A stretch of DNA of 64,000 nt from JAGNLV01 sp964612145 (GTDB lineage Bacteria; Zixibacteria; MSB-5A5; GN15; FEB-12), in assembly GCA_964612145.1 (NCBI GenBank), contig CAZTBP010000002.1, forward strand, positions 1 to 64,000. Direction: 5' to 3'. The translations under genes and the position numbers were made by a program. Shown piece after piece: positions 50,512-57,754 of the stretch. Every line of letters begins with the position of its first letter. The stretch's first letter is position 1. A model generated the notes under the pieces. It was not told where the DNA came from. It worked only from the letters and a program-made list of their open reading frames with translations, and ran no database searches.

Positions 50512-50567
50512 GCGGTTTTGCAGGATTCATGGACGTCGCCGCACGGTGTTCGGTTTTCTCTTGCGAG

Positions 50568-51254
50568 CTAAAGGGTGTCAATAGCATCCGGCAGGTCGGC
50601 ATGAATTGAATCGACATAAGTATCGATCCGATAGTGGTTCATTGAGAATATCCCAGGGTCGGCGTATGTCGTGACGACAGTATCCGGGAACAGGTAGCCG
50701 CCTAATTCCTGAAGGCTGATCTCACGGGAATACCGTTCGTATCGTTCGTTGTGCGGATAGTGGAGATAGATACGGTGAAGAAAATAGCGCGTGCGATCAA
50801 CTATAGCCAACCCGACCGGCGTGAGATTCCTGACCGTGTCGCTCTGGAATCCAATAGCCAGAACCGGACCGCCAGTGTCGTTCGGATAAAATCGGAAATC
50901 GTAATTTGCCGCAAATACGTTCGGATAGGTCAAGTCTATTTCAATCAGGTCGTCATCCGTTGCCGCAGTCACACTCTGCGAATCCAGACTCCCAAAGCTG
51001 TAGTAGTTGGTATAGACAGCGGAATCCTGCAGGAACTTCCCCTCACGCTCCAGCTTGGTCTTGTATGTCCTGATTTCGAGTGCATAGGTCAGGCCGGCAC
51101 CGGCGGGATCCCGACTGACTGTTTGCCCGGCAACCCGCTCACGGAAGAAGTTCAGAACCGGGTCTTCCTCAGCTTCTTCAGCAAAGACAACTGCTGTAGC
51201 GAGAATGCAAAGTGTTATAAGTAAGACAGTTAGTATCTTTTTTTGTATTGACAT
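50568..51254 (-). CDS. Unknown secreted protein
   Basis: 228 residues from the ATG at 51254 (GTG at 51257 is adjacent and in frame). A clear Sec signal peptide (IQKKILTVLLITLCILATAVVFA) is followed by an acidic start and a beta-rich domain with many Tyr/Phe/Asp residues (LTYALEIRTYKTKLEREGKF, VFAANYDFRFYPNDTGGPVLAIGFQ). No lipobox or transmembrane anchor, so periplasmic or outer-surface. I do not recognise the family. It lies between the CBS gene (opposite strand) and uppS, inside a conserved gene neighbourhood. Its promoter is at 51264-51292. Confidence 0.8.
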   Translation of the reverse strand: MSIQKKILTVLLITLCILATAVVFAEEAEEDPVLNFFRERVAGQTVSRDPAGAGLTYALEIRTYKTKLEREGKFLQDSAVYTNYYSFGSLDSQSVTAATDDDLIEIDLTYPNVFAANYDFRFYPNDTGGPVLAIGFQSDTVRNLTPVGLAIVDRTRYFLHRIYLHYPHNERYERYSREISLQELGGYLFPDTVVTTYADPGIFSMNHYRIDTYVDSIHADLPDAIDTL

Positions 51255-51263
51255 CACATCCCT

Positions 51264-51292
51264 AATATACCAGTTTATAGTACAAATGCCAA
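51264..51292 (-). promoter_or_regulatory. Promoter of the unknown secreted protein, leaderless or nearly so
   Basis: TTGGCA (51287-51292), 17-nt spacer, TATATT (51264-51269). The start codon ATG lies 9 nt beyond the -10 box and the adjacent GTG 6 nt beyond, so transcription should begin at or within a few nt of them. Confidence 0.6.
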
Positions 51293-51356
51293 CCTACTCC
51301 TTCCGTTCGGACGGCCAAGTTATCGTCCGGCATTTGTTATACACACGTTGCAAAGT

Positions 51357-51380
51357 GTTGACTCCGGCTGTCCGGTCAAC
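51357..51380. promoter_or_regulatory. Imperfect dyad upstream of the CBS gene
   Basis: GTTGAC...GTCAAC with inner CCGG/CCGG forms an inverted repeat with one unpaired base, 22 bp before the CBS gene start. Its left arm could serve as a -35 box (TTGACT). It may be an operator or a 5' leader hairpin; this cannot be settled from sequence. Confidence 0.35.
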
Positions 51381-51401
51381 GTAATCTCCCAGGAGGTCCC
51401 A

Positions 51402-51842
51402 ATGTTGGTCAAAGACTTGCTGAAGGATAAAGATCGCGATGTCATCACCGCTTCGCCGTCGGACAAAATCGACGCCGCTATGGAAAAACTCATACAGAAC
51501 AAGATCAGTTGCCTGCCGGTTCTTGACGATGGCGGAAAGCTGGTGGGCATTCTGTCGGACAAGGATGTTTTCCGCGGCGCCTACGAAAACGAAGAGCACT
51601 TCAAGCGGATGGAAGTGCGGGAGTTGATGACCTCAGACGTCATCATCGGTGTGGTCGACGACGATCTCGAGTATATTGCCGCCATCATGACCAACAACCG
51701 CATTCGCCATGTCCCGATCATGGATCAGGACAAATTGGTGAATCTTCTGTCGGTCGGGGATATTGTCAAAGCCCAGCTGCGCGATCTGGAAGTCACCAAC
51801 AGGTACCTGCGGATGTATATCGACGGTTCATATCCGGGCTGA
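51402..51842 (+). CDS. CBS-domain pair protein
   Basis: 146 residues from the ATG at 51402, with a perfect AGGAGGT five nt upstream (51391-51397). Two CBS motifs: the first about residues 1-60 (VITASPSDKIDAAMEKLIQN, LPVLDDGGKLVGILSDKDV), the second about 70-140 (MTSDVIIGVVDDDLEYIAAI, RHVPIMDQDKLVNLLSVGDI). Tandem CBS domains bind adenine nucleotides such as AMP or ATP and usually sense energy state. There is no fused enzyme domain. It is the only plus-strand gene in the frr-uppS stretch. Its partner is unknown. Confidence 0.92.
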   Translation: MLVKDLLKDKDRDVITASPSDKIDAAMEKLIQNKISCLPVLDDGGKLVGILSDKDVFRGAYENEEHFKRMEVRELMTSDVIIGVVDDDLEYIAAIMTNNRIRHVPIMDQDKLVNLLSVGDIVKAQLRDLEVTNRYLRMYIDGSYPG

Positions 51843-51881
51843 CGGTCGGATATCGCCCGGACGGTACGATTTTCTGCAAAG

Positions 51882-51923
51882 ACAGAACGGGGCGGTCTCC
51901 GTACGGAGACCGCCCCGTTCTGT
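51882..51923. terminator. Bidirectional terminator, perfect 42-nt palindrome
   Basis: Two perfectly complementary 21-nt arms (51882-51902 and 51903-51923) between the convergent CBS gene (+) and frr (-). It is GC-rich in the middle and ends TTCTGT on both strands. There is no long T-tract, but position and symmetry support termination from both sides. Confidence 0.8.
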
Positions 51924-51946
51924 AGCTTGCTCTGACTGTCACTGAG

Positions 51947-52504
51947 TCAGACTTCCATGACATCCTTCTCCTTGGCCTCGAGCAGATCATCGATCTCTTT
52001 GATGTGCTCGTCGGTAATCTTCTGGATTTCATCAAAACCGTCGTGCATTTGGTCTTCGGAAATGTCCGATGACTTTTCCGCCTGCTTGAGTTCGTCGTTG
52101 GCATCACGGCGAATGTTGCGGATCGCCACTCTACCTTCCTCGGCCACATGTTTTGCCTGTTTGACAAGGTTCTTTCGGCGCTCCTCGTTCAGCGGCGGAA
52201 TGGGGATACGAATAATCTGGCCGTCCGGCTGCGGATTCAGGCCGAGATCGGCAGCCTGAATCGCTTTGACGATATCTCCCACGGTTGACTTGTCAAACGC
52301 CTGTACCACCAGCAGGCGCGCCTCCGGTGTGCTGATCGTGCCCAACTGGTTGATCGGCATCCGGCTGCCGTAGGCCTCCACAACGATGGTGTCCAGAAGC
52401 GACGGGCTGGCTTTGCCGGTTCGGATAGTGTGGAACTCGCGGTTGACGGCTTCGACCGTCTTGTGCATCCGTTCGTGAGCTTCCTTTTTCAACTTATCCA
52501 ACAT
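51947..52504 (-). CDS. frr: Ribosome recycling factor
   Basis: 185 residues, standard. With EF-G it splits the post-termination ribosome. The three-helix-bundle domain and the small beta domain are normal: VNREFHTIRTGKASPSLLD near the N-terminus, PIPPLNEERRKNLVKQAKHV in the middle. It follows pyrH by 29 bp. In many genomes uppS-cdsA would follow directly; here a terminator and two other genes intervene. Confidence 0.99.
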   Translation of the reverse strand: MLDKLKKEAHERMHKTVEAVNREFHTIRTGKASPSLLDTIVVEAYGSRMPINQLGTISTPEARLLVVQAFDKSTVGDIVKAIQAADLGLNPQPDGQIIRIPIPPLNEERRKNLVKQAKHVAEEGRVAIRNIRRDANDELKQAEKSSDISEDQMHDGFDEIQKITDEHIKEIDDLLEAKEKDVMEV

Positions 52505-52533
52505 ATAGTCACCTCCCGGAAATGGGATTTAGT

Positions 52534-53268
52534 TTATCCACCCACCGTCACGAGCGTGCCGACCTCCTCCCCCATCACCACGCGACGGAGATTGCCGGGG
52601 GTGTGAAGATCGACGATTCGCAACGGGATCGCGTTTTCTTTCAATAGTGAAACGGCGGTGGCGTCGATAACGCCTAGTTCGCGCGTCAGAATGTCCATAT
52701 ACGACAGGCGCGGATAAAATTCGGCGTCAGGATTTTTCTTGGGATCGGCCGAGTAGACGCCGTCGACATTTGTCGCCTTGATCATAAGCTCCGCCCCGAC
52801 TTCCATCGCTCGAAGCGAGGCGGCGGTATCGGTCGTGAAATATGGATTGCCGGTACCGGCAGCGAAAATGCAGACGCGGCCCTTTTCCATGTGCCGCACG
52901 GCCCGACGCCGGATATACGGTTCGGCAAAGGCTTCGAGCTTGATCGCCGACATCACCCGCGTAAACACGCCCATCTGTTCCAGGGTATCCATCATGGCCA
53001 GGGCATTCATCACTGTTGCGAGCATGCCCATGTTATCCGCGGTCACCCGGTCCATACCGAGGCCCTTGGCGTTGAGACCTCGGAAAATGTTGCCGCCGCC
53101 GACGACGATTCCTAATTCACAGTTAAGTTGTTTGACTTCGACAATTTGCTGGCAGACGGTCTCGACCGTGCTCGTGTCGATCCCGTAATCGCGGGGACCC
53201 AAGAGGGCCTCACCCGATATTTTAATGAGAACCCTCTTGATTAACGCCCTAGTACTATCAGATTCCAT
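52534..53268 (-). CDS. pyrH: Uridylate kinase (UMP kinase)
   Basis: 244 residues. Phosphorylates UMP to UDP; hexameric amino-acid-kinase fold. KRVLIKISGEALLGPRDYGID, IVVGGGNIFRG and the ATNVDGVYSADPKKNPDAE region are canonical. It lies only 2 bp after tsf. It links pyrimidine supply with translation genes, the standard rpsB-tsf-pyrH-frr order. Confidence 0.99.
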   Translation of the reverse strand: MESDSTRALIKRVLIKISGEALLGPRDYGIDTSTVETVCQQIVEVKQLNCELGIVVGGGNIFRGLNAKGLGMDRVTADNMGMLATVMNALAMMDTLEQMGVFTRVMSAIKLEAFAEPYIRRRAVRHMEKGRVCIFAAGTGNPYFTTDTAASLRAMEVGAELMIKATNVDGVYSADPKKNPDAEFYPRLSYMDILTRELGVIDATAVSLLKENAIPLRIVDLHTPGNLRRVVMGEEVGTLVTVGG

Positions 53269-53270
53269 AC

Positions 53271-53864
53271 CTATTCACCGAGCCGGAACCGGGCAAAACG
53301 CGCTACCTGCATATTCTCACCCAGCTGCCCGATGGTCGCCTTGATGTACTCCTCGACCGACTTGTCACTATCTTTGACAAACGGCTGTTCGAGCAGGACA
53401 ACTTCGCCGTAGTACTTCTCAACCTTGCCGTCTACGATTTTGTCGACGATATTCTCCGGCTTGCCCTCTTTGAGCGCCTGGTGACGAAACACGTCGCGTT
53501 CTTCCTCGATCGTCTTCTGGTCGAGTTCTTCGCGGGTCACAACCAGCGGGCTGGCGGCGGCGATATGCATAGCAATGTTGCGGGCAAATTCCTTGAACTG
53601 ATCGGTTCTCGCCACGAAGTCGGTTTCGCAGTTGACTTCGACCATCACCCCCAGCTTGTCACCGGGGTGGACGTAGGTAGCAATCACACCCTCGGCCGTG
53701 GTGCGGCCTTCTTTTTTGGCGGCTTTGGCGATCCCCGCCTCGCGGAGATGGGTTACGGCTTTATCGATATCCCCGCCGGTTTCGGCCAGGGCTTTCTTGC
53801 AGTCCATCATTCCGGCTCCGGTTTTCTCGCGGAGCTCCTTTACCATTTTCGCTGAGATTTCCAT
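53271..53864 (-). CDS. tsf: Elongation factor Ts, short form
   Basis: 197 residues, the short form that lacks the long dimerisation insert of the E. coli protein (about 280). Nucleotide exchange factor for EF-Tu. The N-terminal UBA-like domain (VKELREKTGAGMMDCKKALAE), the TDFVARTDQFKEFARNIAMH core with the Asp-Phe contact to EF-Tu, and one coiled-coil part are seen. It lies 11 bp after rpsB. Confidence 0.98.
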   Translation of the reverse strand: MEISAKMVKELREKTGAGMMDCKKALAETGGDIDKAVTHLREAGIAKAAKKEGRTTAEGVIATYVHPGDKLGVMVEVNCETDFVARTDQFKEFARNIAMHIAAASPLVVTREELDQKTIEEERDVFRHQALKEGKPENIVDKIVDGKVEKYYGEVVLLEQPFVKDSDKSVEEYIKATIGQLGENMQVARFARFRLGE

Positions 53865-53875
53865 TGGATGAGACC

Positions 53876-54658
53876 CTATTCCTCTTTGTTGCTTGCATCT
53901 TCAGTGGCTTCAGCCGCCGCAGGTTTCGGCGCAGCTTCGGCACTTTCTTCTTCGTCCTCGAGCATTCCACTGACCACGGAGTTCTTTGACTCAACGGCGG
54001 CATCGACCAGCGAGTGAATCAATATCTTGATCGACTTGATCGCATCATCGTTGCCGGCGATCGGGAAATCTATGAGGTCCGGGTCGGCGTTGGTGTCAAC
54101 AATACCAATAATCGGAATACCCAGCTTATGGGCTTCGGCGACCGCGATACGCTCCTTGCGTGCGTCAACGACAACCACCAGCCCGGGAAGGCCGTTCATT
54201 TCTTTGATGCCGCCGAGGTACTTTTGCAGCTTGGCGGCTTCGCGTTCAATCGCTGACCGCTCTTTCTTGCCGAATTTCTCAAAGGTACCATCAACGCGCA
54301 TCTTCTCGATGTCTTTCAGCTTCTTGATGGACTGCTTGATCGTCTGAAAGTTCGTCAGCATGCCGCCGAGCCAGCGCTCAGTCACATAGAAACCGCTGCA
54401 CCGGTTGGCTTCTTCGCGGATGACCTCCTGGGCCTGCTTCTTGGTGCCGACAAACAGGATGTTCTGCCCGCGATTGACACTCTCGGCGATCTTCTTTTTC
54501 GCCTGGTCAAGCGCGTTGACGGTTTTCTGGAGATCAATAATGTAAATGCCGTTGCGGGCGGCGAAGATGAACGGCTTCATCTTGGGGTTCCACCGGCGGG
54601 TCTGATGGCCGAAATGCACCCCTGCTTCAAGCAAATCCTTCACCTGGGGACTAACCAT
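53876..54658 (-). CDS. rpsB: 30S ribosomal protein S2
   Basis: 260 residues. Binds late to the 30S, helping S1 attach. LLEAGVHFGHQTRRWNPKMK and the PGLVVVVDARKERIAVAEAH region are diagnostic. A Glu/Ala-rich tail of about 30 residues (DEEESAEAAPKPAAAEATED) follows the fold. GAGGA precedes the ATG. A structured 145-bp leader separates it from rpsI. Confidence 0.99.
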   Translation of the reverse strand: MVSPQVKDLLEAGVHFGHQTRRWNPKMKPFIFAARNGIYIIDLQKTVNALDQAKKKIAESVNRGQNILFVGTKKQAQEVIREEANRCSGFYVTERWLGGMLTNFQTIKQSIKKLKDIEKMRVDGTFEKFGKKERSAIEREAAKLQKYLGGIKEMNGLPGLVVVVDARKERIAVAEAHKLGIPIIGIVDTNADPDLIDFPIAGNDDAIKSIKILIHSLVDAAVESKNSVVSGMLEDEEESAEAAPKPAAAEATEDASNKEE

Positions 54659-54691
54659 GTGTTTCCTCTGGGATAGATCGGTTGTTCGTTA

Positions 54692-54781
54692 TCCCGGCAT
54701 CAGTTTAGTCCGGACCCTGTAGGCTGTCTGGGACCACCGGACCAATCCGCCGGGATTGTTTATTTCCCCGCCGAAGCGGGG
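54692..54781 (-). promoter_or_regulatory. Structured leader of rpsB
   Basis: Reading the minus strand from rpsI: first a stable hairpin CCCCGC-TTCG-GCGGGG (54766-54781) with a UUCG tetraloop closed by C-G, then a nested stem with outer arms TCCCGGC/GCCGGGA (54749-54755 and 54692-54698) and inner arms GTCCGG/CCGGAC (54737-54742 and 54708-54713). It lies 33 bp before the rpsB start. S2 autoregulates through rpsB leaders in other bacteria; whether this is such an element is inference. Confidence 0.5.
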
Positions 54782-54803
54782 ATGAAAATCACTGTGACTC
54801 GGC

Positions 54804-55196
54804 TTAACGCTTCGAGTACTGGAACCGCTTCCGCGCTTTTGGCTGACCGTATTTCTTCCGCTCGACCTTACGGGCGTCGCGGGTAAGAAAACCGCCTTTG
54901 CGAAGCGTGGAACGGAGGTCCTCATTCAAGGCGATCAGGGCGCGGGCTACGGCCAGCCGTATCGCTCCCGCCTGACCGGTAAGGCCGCCGCCGCGAGTCT
55001 TGCAATCGATCGAGAGCTTGTCAGCCATCTCGACCGCAACAAGGGGCTCACGGGCGTGGTCCACCAGCGGTTCACGTTTCAGGTAATACAGAATCTCGTG
55101 ACCGTTGATGGTAAAGGTACCGTCACCGTCTTTAATGACAGCGCGAGCCACCGATGATTTGCGTCGGCCGGTTGCGGCAAACTTGTTCTTTTCCAT
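54804..55196 (-). CDS. rpsI: 30S ribosomal protein S9
   Basis: 130 residues. In the 30S head; its C-terminal tail (RKVERKKYGQPKARKRFQYS, ending KR) reaches the P-site tRNA anticodon. GRRKSSVARAVIKDGDGTFTI and RGGGLTGQAGAIRLAVARAL are typical. It follows rplM by 16 bp. Confidence 0.99.
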   Translation of the reverse strand: MEKNKFAATGRRKSSVARAVIKDGDGTFTINGHEILYYLKREPLVDHAREPLVAVEMADKLSIDCKTRGGGLTGQAGAIRLAVARALIALNEDLRSTLRKGGFLTRDARKVERKKYGQPKARKRFQYSKR

Positions 55197-55212
55197 CGGC
55201 TCTTCGTACGCT

Positions 55213-55644
55213 CTACAGTTTCAAAGTTTCCGGTTTCTGTGCGTCGTGTCGATGCTCACCTTCGGCATAGACATGCAGCTTCTTGATCATCTTCCGACCC
55301 AGGCGGTTTTTCGGCAGCATACGCCGCACGGCCAGGCGGAAAACTTCTTCCGGCTTCTTTTCGATTTTCTCCGAAAAAGTCTGAGTTCTCAGACCGCCGG
55401 GATAACCGGAATAACGGTAATACTTGAGCTGCTCGCCCTTGAATTTGCCGGTCAACCGAACCTTGCGGGCGTTGACCACGACGACATGGTCGCCGGTATC
55501 CAGATGAGGCGTATAAATCGGTTTATCCTTGCCGCGCAGGACATTAGCCACCTTGATGGCCGCCCGGCCAAGGATTTCACCCTCAAGATCAAGAACCCAC
55601 CATTTCCGGTTGTTCGGATCGACTTTCGGTATAAAGGTCTTCAT
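55213..55644 (-). CDS. rplM: 50S ribosomal protein L13
   Basis: 143 residues from the ATG at 55644; a TTG immediately before it is in frame. One of the first proteins in 50S assembly. KTFIPKVDPNNRKWWVLDLE and the signature RMLPKNRLGRKMIKKLHVYA are present. First gene of rplM-rpsI-rpsB-tsf-pyrH-frr, with a promoter at 55691-55718. Confidence 0.98.
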   Translation of the reverse strand: MKTFIPKVDPNNRKWWVLDLEGEILGRAAIKVANVLRGKDKPIYTPHLDTGDHVVVVNARKVRLTGKFKGEQLKYYRYSGYPGGLRTQTFSEKIEKKPEEVFRLAVRRMLPKNRLGRKMIKKLHVYAEGEHRHDAQKPETLKL

Positions 55645-55690
55645 CAATTCGCTCGTAACTGTCTCGTTTCTCTGTTAAACACAGCCAGTC

Positions 55691-55718
55691 AAAATATAAA
55701 ATTCTCTCAGAAAGTCAA
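55691..55718 (-). promoter_or_regulatory. Promoter of the rplM operon
   Basis: TTGACT (55713-55718), 16-nt spacer, TATTTT (55691-55696) on the minus strand; predicted leader about 40 nt. An A/T-rich spacer (AGAGAATTTTA) and position before a ribosomal operon support it. Confidence 0.6.
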
Positions 55719-55720
55719 TA

Positions 55721-55743
55721 CCGCGGGCAAACAAATCCCGCGG
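55721..55743. repeat. Inverted repeat just upstream of the rplM -35 box
   Basis: CCGCGGG (55721-55727) and CCCGCGG (55737-55743) form a perfect 7-bp stem with a 9-nt A-rich centre, ending 3 bp from the -35 box. It may be an operator or part of a terminator for upstream transcription. Confidence 0.4.
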
Positions 55744-55869
55744 CCCGACCCCTTACGGGCCGGAGCAAAGCGACTTCGATTGTACGGCTTAATTTATGCC
55801 ATGTCAACAGAATATGAGCCCGCAAACCGGTTTTTTTACCGAATTGGTCGACTTTCGCCGGAAATGGAA

Positions 55870-55895
55870 GCGCTCCCCGAAGTGCCGGGGAGCGC
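55870..55895 (-). terminator. Hairpin after the peroxiredoxin gene
   Basis: GCGCTCCCCG (55870-55879) and CGGGGAGCGC (55886-55895): a perfect 10-bp stem with a 6-nt loop, 21 bp past the stop. No long T-tract follows, so it is a probable rather than certain terminator. Confidence 0.6.
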
Positions 55896-55916
55896 CCGTA
55901 AATCCATCGGCCGGCA

Positions 55917-56480
55917 TCAGATCTTGCCGACTAACTCCATGCCCGGTTTGAGCGTCTCGCTGCCCGGCTTCCACGAGGCCGGACAGACTTCGCCGCCGTT
56001 CTCGCGGACAAACTGGGCCGCCTGCAGCTTACGAAGCAGCTCATCGCTGGACCGGCCGATTGAGTTGTCGTGCACTTCGTAAGCCTTGAGATTGCCGTCG
56101 GGATCAATCAGAAATGATCCGCGCAGGGCTAACCCCTCTTCCTCAATCATGACGCCGTAATTGCGCGTCATGCGCCCGGTCGGATCGGCCAGCATCGGAA
56201 ATTTGATCTTTCCAATAGTCGGCGAATCATCGTGCCAGGCTTTGTGCACGAAGGCGGTATCCGTCGAGCACGACAGCACTTCGCAGTTCAGCTCCCTGAA
56301 CTTTTCATAGTTGTCAGCAAGCTCGCCGAGCTCGGTTGGACATACAAACGTGAAGTCAGCCGGATAGAAAACGATCGCGACCCATTTCCCCTTGAAATCA
56401 TTGAGCCTGACCCGCGTGACATCACCGTTGTGAAACGCGTCAAGTTCGAAATCAGGAGCCGGTTCGTTAATCCTAATCAT
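55917..56480 (-). CDS. Peroxiredoxin, typical 2-Cys (AhpC/Prx1 type)
   Basis: 187 residues from the ATG at 56480, chosen because AGGAG lies 8 nt upstream. Reduces hydrogen peroxide and organic peroxides. The peroxidatic Cys is C47 in DFTFVCPTE; the resolving Cys is in GGEVCPASWKPG near residue 166. The family's structural block GSFLIDPDGNLKAYEVHD, then NSIGRSSDELLRKLQA, is complete. No AhpF-like reductase is next to it, so its electron donor is probably a thioredoxin. An imperfect dyad lies upstream (56503-56521). Confidence 0.95.
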   Translation of the reverse strand: MIRINEPAPDFELDAFHNGDVTRVRLNDFKGKWVAIVFYPADFTFVCPTELGELADNYEKFRELNCEVLSCSTDTAFVHKAWHDDSPTIGKIKFPMLADPTGRMTRNYGVMIEEEGLALRGSFLIDPDGNLKAYEVHDNSIGRSSDELLRKLQAAQFVRENGGEVCPASWKPGSETLKPGMELVGKI

Positions 56481-56502
56481 GTCAGTCACTCCTAAATTGT
56501 AC

Positions 56503-56521
56503 TAATCAAACATGTTGACTA
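56503..56521. promoter_or_regulatory. Imperfect dyad upstream of the peroxiredoxin gene
   Basis: TAATCAA (56503-56509) and TTGACTA (56515-56521) are inverted repeats with one mismatch and a 5-nt centre. A TACAAT box at about 56495-56500 lies between it and the gene. It could be the site of a peroxide-responsive regulator, but it does not match the Fur/PerR consensus closely. Confidence 0.35.
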
Positions 56522-56670
56522 CCTATATATGTTACTAATTTCACAATCTCTCCGGGGATTTAACCCGAAGGACAAGGATTTTTGGGCCAATTCGACCCAT
56601 AAACTTACCGCTCCATCTTACCGATATAGTAACAGGAAAGCAATGCGAAAGTTTCGAAAACGGGACAAAA

Positions 56671-56988
56671 GTGGAAACGTATTTACAACTTTTTGAAGAA
56701 GTCATCGAAGAGCAGGCCGCCCACATGGGCCCCGAAGTTGCCTATGCCCAGGCCAGGAAGGCCGGGCTGGGGGTTTCTCGAGAGGGTCGTATTGTCAGCT
56801 GTACCGGTAACCCGCAACTGGTGTTGCTTCGGTTGATAAAGTGCTACACCGAGGGTGGAAGTATGCCGGCCCTGATGGCCTGTATGCCGCTGATCAACCA
56901 CATGTCAGAGGTTATGGGAGACCTCAAGCCGGCCAATACTCCCGATGGCTCGACTGAGAAGCCTGAGAAGAAAGATATTCCGGCCTAG
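56671..56988 (+). CDS. Unknown small protein
   Basis: 105 residues, GTG start, no strong ribosome binding site. The N-terminal part looks helical (TYLQLFEEVIEEQAAHMGPE), then VAYAQARKAGLGVSREGRIV and SCTGNPQLVLLRLIKCYTEG, a second helical part (SMPALMACMPLINHMSEVM), and a hydrophilic Lys/Pro/Glu-rich end. Three Cys are present but not in a known motif. No signal peptide or membrane helix; probably cytoplasmic. I do not recognise the family. Its stop overlaps that of the convergent SprT-like gene by 4 bp. Confidence 0.65.
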   Translation: METYLQLFEEVIEEQAAHMGPEVAYAQARKAGLGVSREGRIVSCTGNPQLVLLRLIKCYTEGGSMPALMACMPLINHMSEVMGDLKPANTPDGSTEKPEKKDIPA

Positions 56989-57626
56989 TTCACGCCGCGC
57001 TTGACCGTCTTGACCCGTTTCAGCTTGAACCGCGGGTCGAATTTACGCCCCCTCGAACACTTGCCGCAGGACGCCATCACCAGGCGCTTCTGCCTCGGGT
57101 ACTCCAGCCGGCATCCCGGACATACATACAGATACTTGGGCGTTCGCCGCAGGGCCGGATGCTCCCGTGCCCGTAGCGAGGCCCCGATTCGCTTCGCCTC
57201 AGTCTTGAAATTGGCATCGTGCTTGTAATGGATGATGTGGATCATCTCGTGCTTGAGTGTGTCTTCGAGGTCCTGGGGAAAAATCTCGTGATATTTCCGG
57301 CCAATCTTGATGAGTTTCTTCGAGGGCGAATAGGAGCCGGCTGATGTCATCCGGTCGGAGTATTCAATTTTGGCCCCGGGCAGCTTTCCGCCATAGAATT
57401 GCCAGTTGAATTTATCAAACAGCCGGTATAGTTCTTCAACCGGCGGAACCTCGGTGCGCACCACCGGTTCACCGTCTGCGGGAACTTCGTGGCGCTCCGG
57501 CCGGGCCTGTCGATCGGCCTCGCGGATTTTGTGGTCGATTGTTGCCGGAGCCGGCGGATTGAGCGTTTCAACCTGAAACAACTCGTAATTCGCGACCCGG
57601 AGGGCTTTTTTCTGCTTGCCGTTCAT
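56985..57626 (-). CDS. SprT-like zinc metalloprotein
   Basis: 213 residues. The SprT-like domain begins near residue 62 (VEELYRLFDKFNWQFYGGKL), with the zinc-protease motif HEMIH at 126-130 and a third His at 136 (HEMIHIIHYKHDANFK). A C-terminal zinc ribbon follows with two Cys pairs, C169/C172 and C187/C190. Relatives include SPRTN, which degrades DNA-protein cross-links, and bacterial SprT proteins of unknown role. The first 55 residues are not conserved and are probably disordered. It lies 128 bp after mtnA on the same strand. Confidence 0.88.
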   Translation of the reverse strand: MNGKQKKALRVANYELFQVETLNPPAPATIDHKIREADRQARPERHEVPADGEPVVRTEVPPVEELYRLFDKFNWQFYGGKLPGAKIEYSDRMTSAGSYSPSKKLIKIGRKYHEIFPQDLEDTLKHEMIHIIHYKHDANFKTEAKRIGASLRAREHPALRRTPKYLYVCPGCRLEYPRQKRLVMASCGKCSRGRKFDPRFKLKRVKTVKRGVN

Positions 57627-57754
57627 ATCGCTGCCGCATTGGCTCTTTCCCCGATGTTATACGTATCGGCGGGCCGGGGAGCAAGATTTAATCGGGCGGA
57701 CGGCCGCAGACACGTCGCGCGTTCTTCGGTTGACCTGACAGACCTGAAAAAGAC

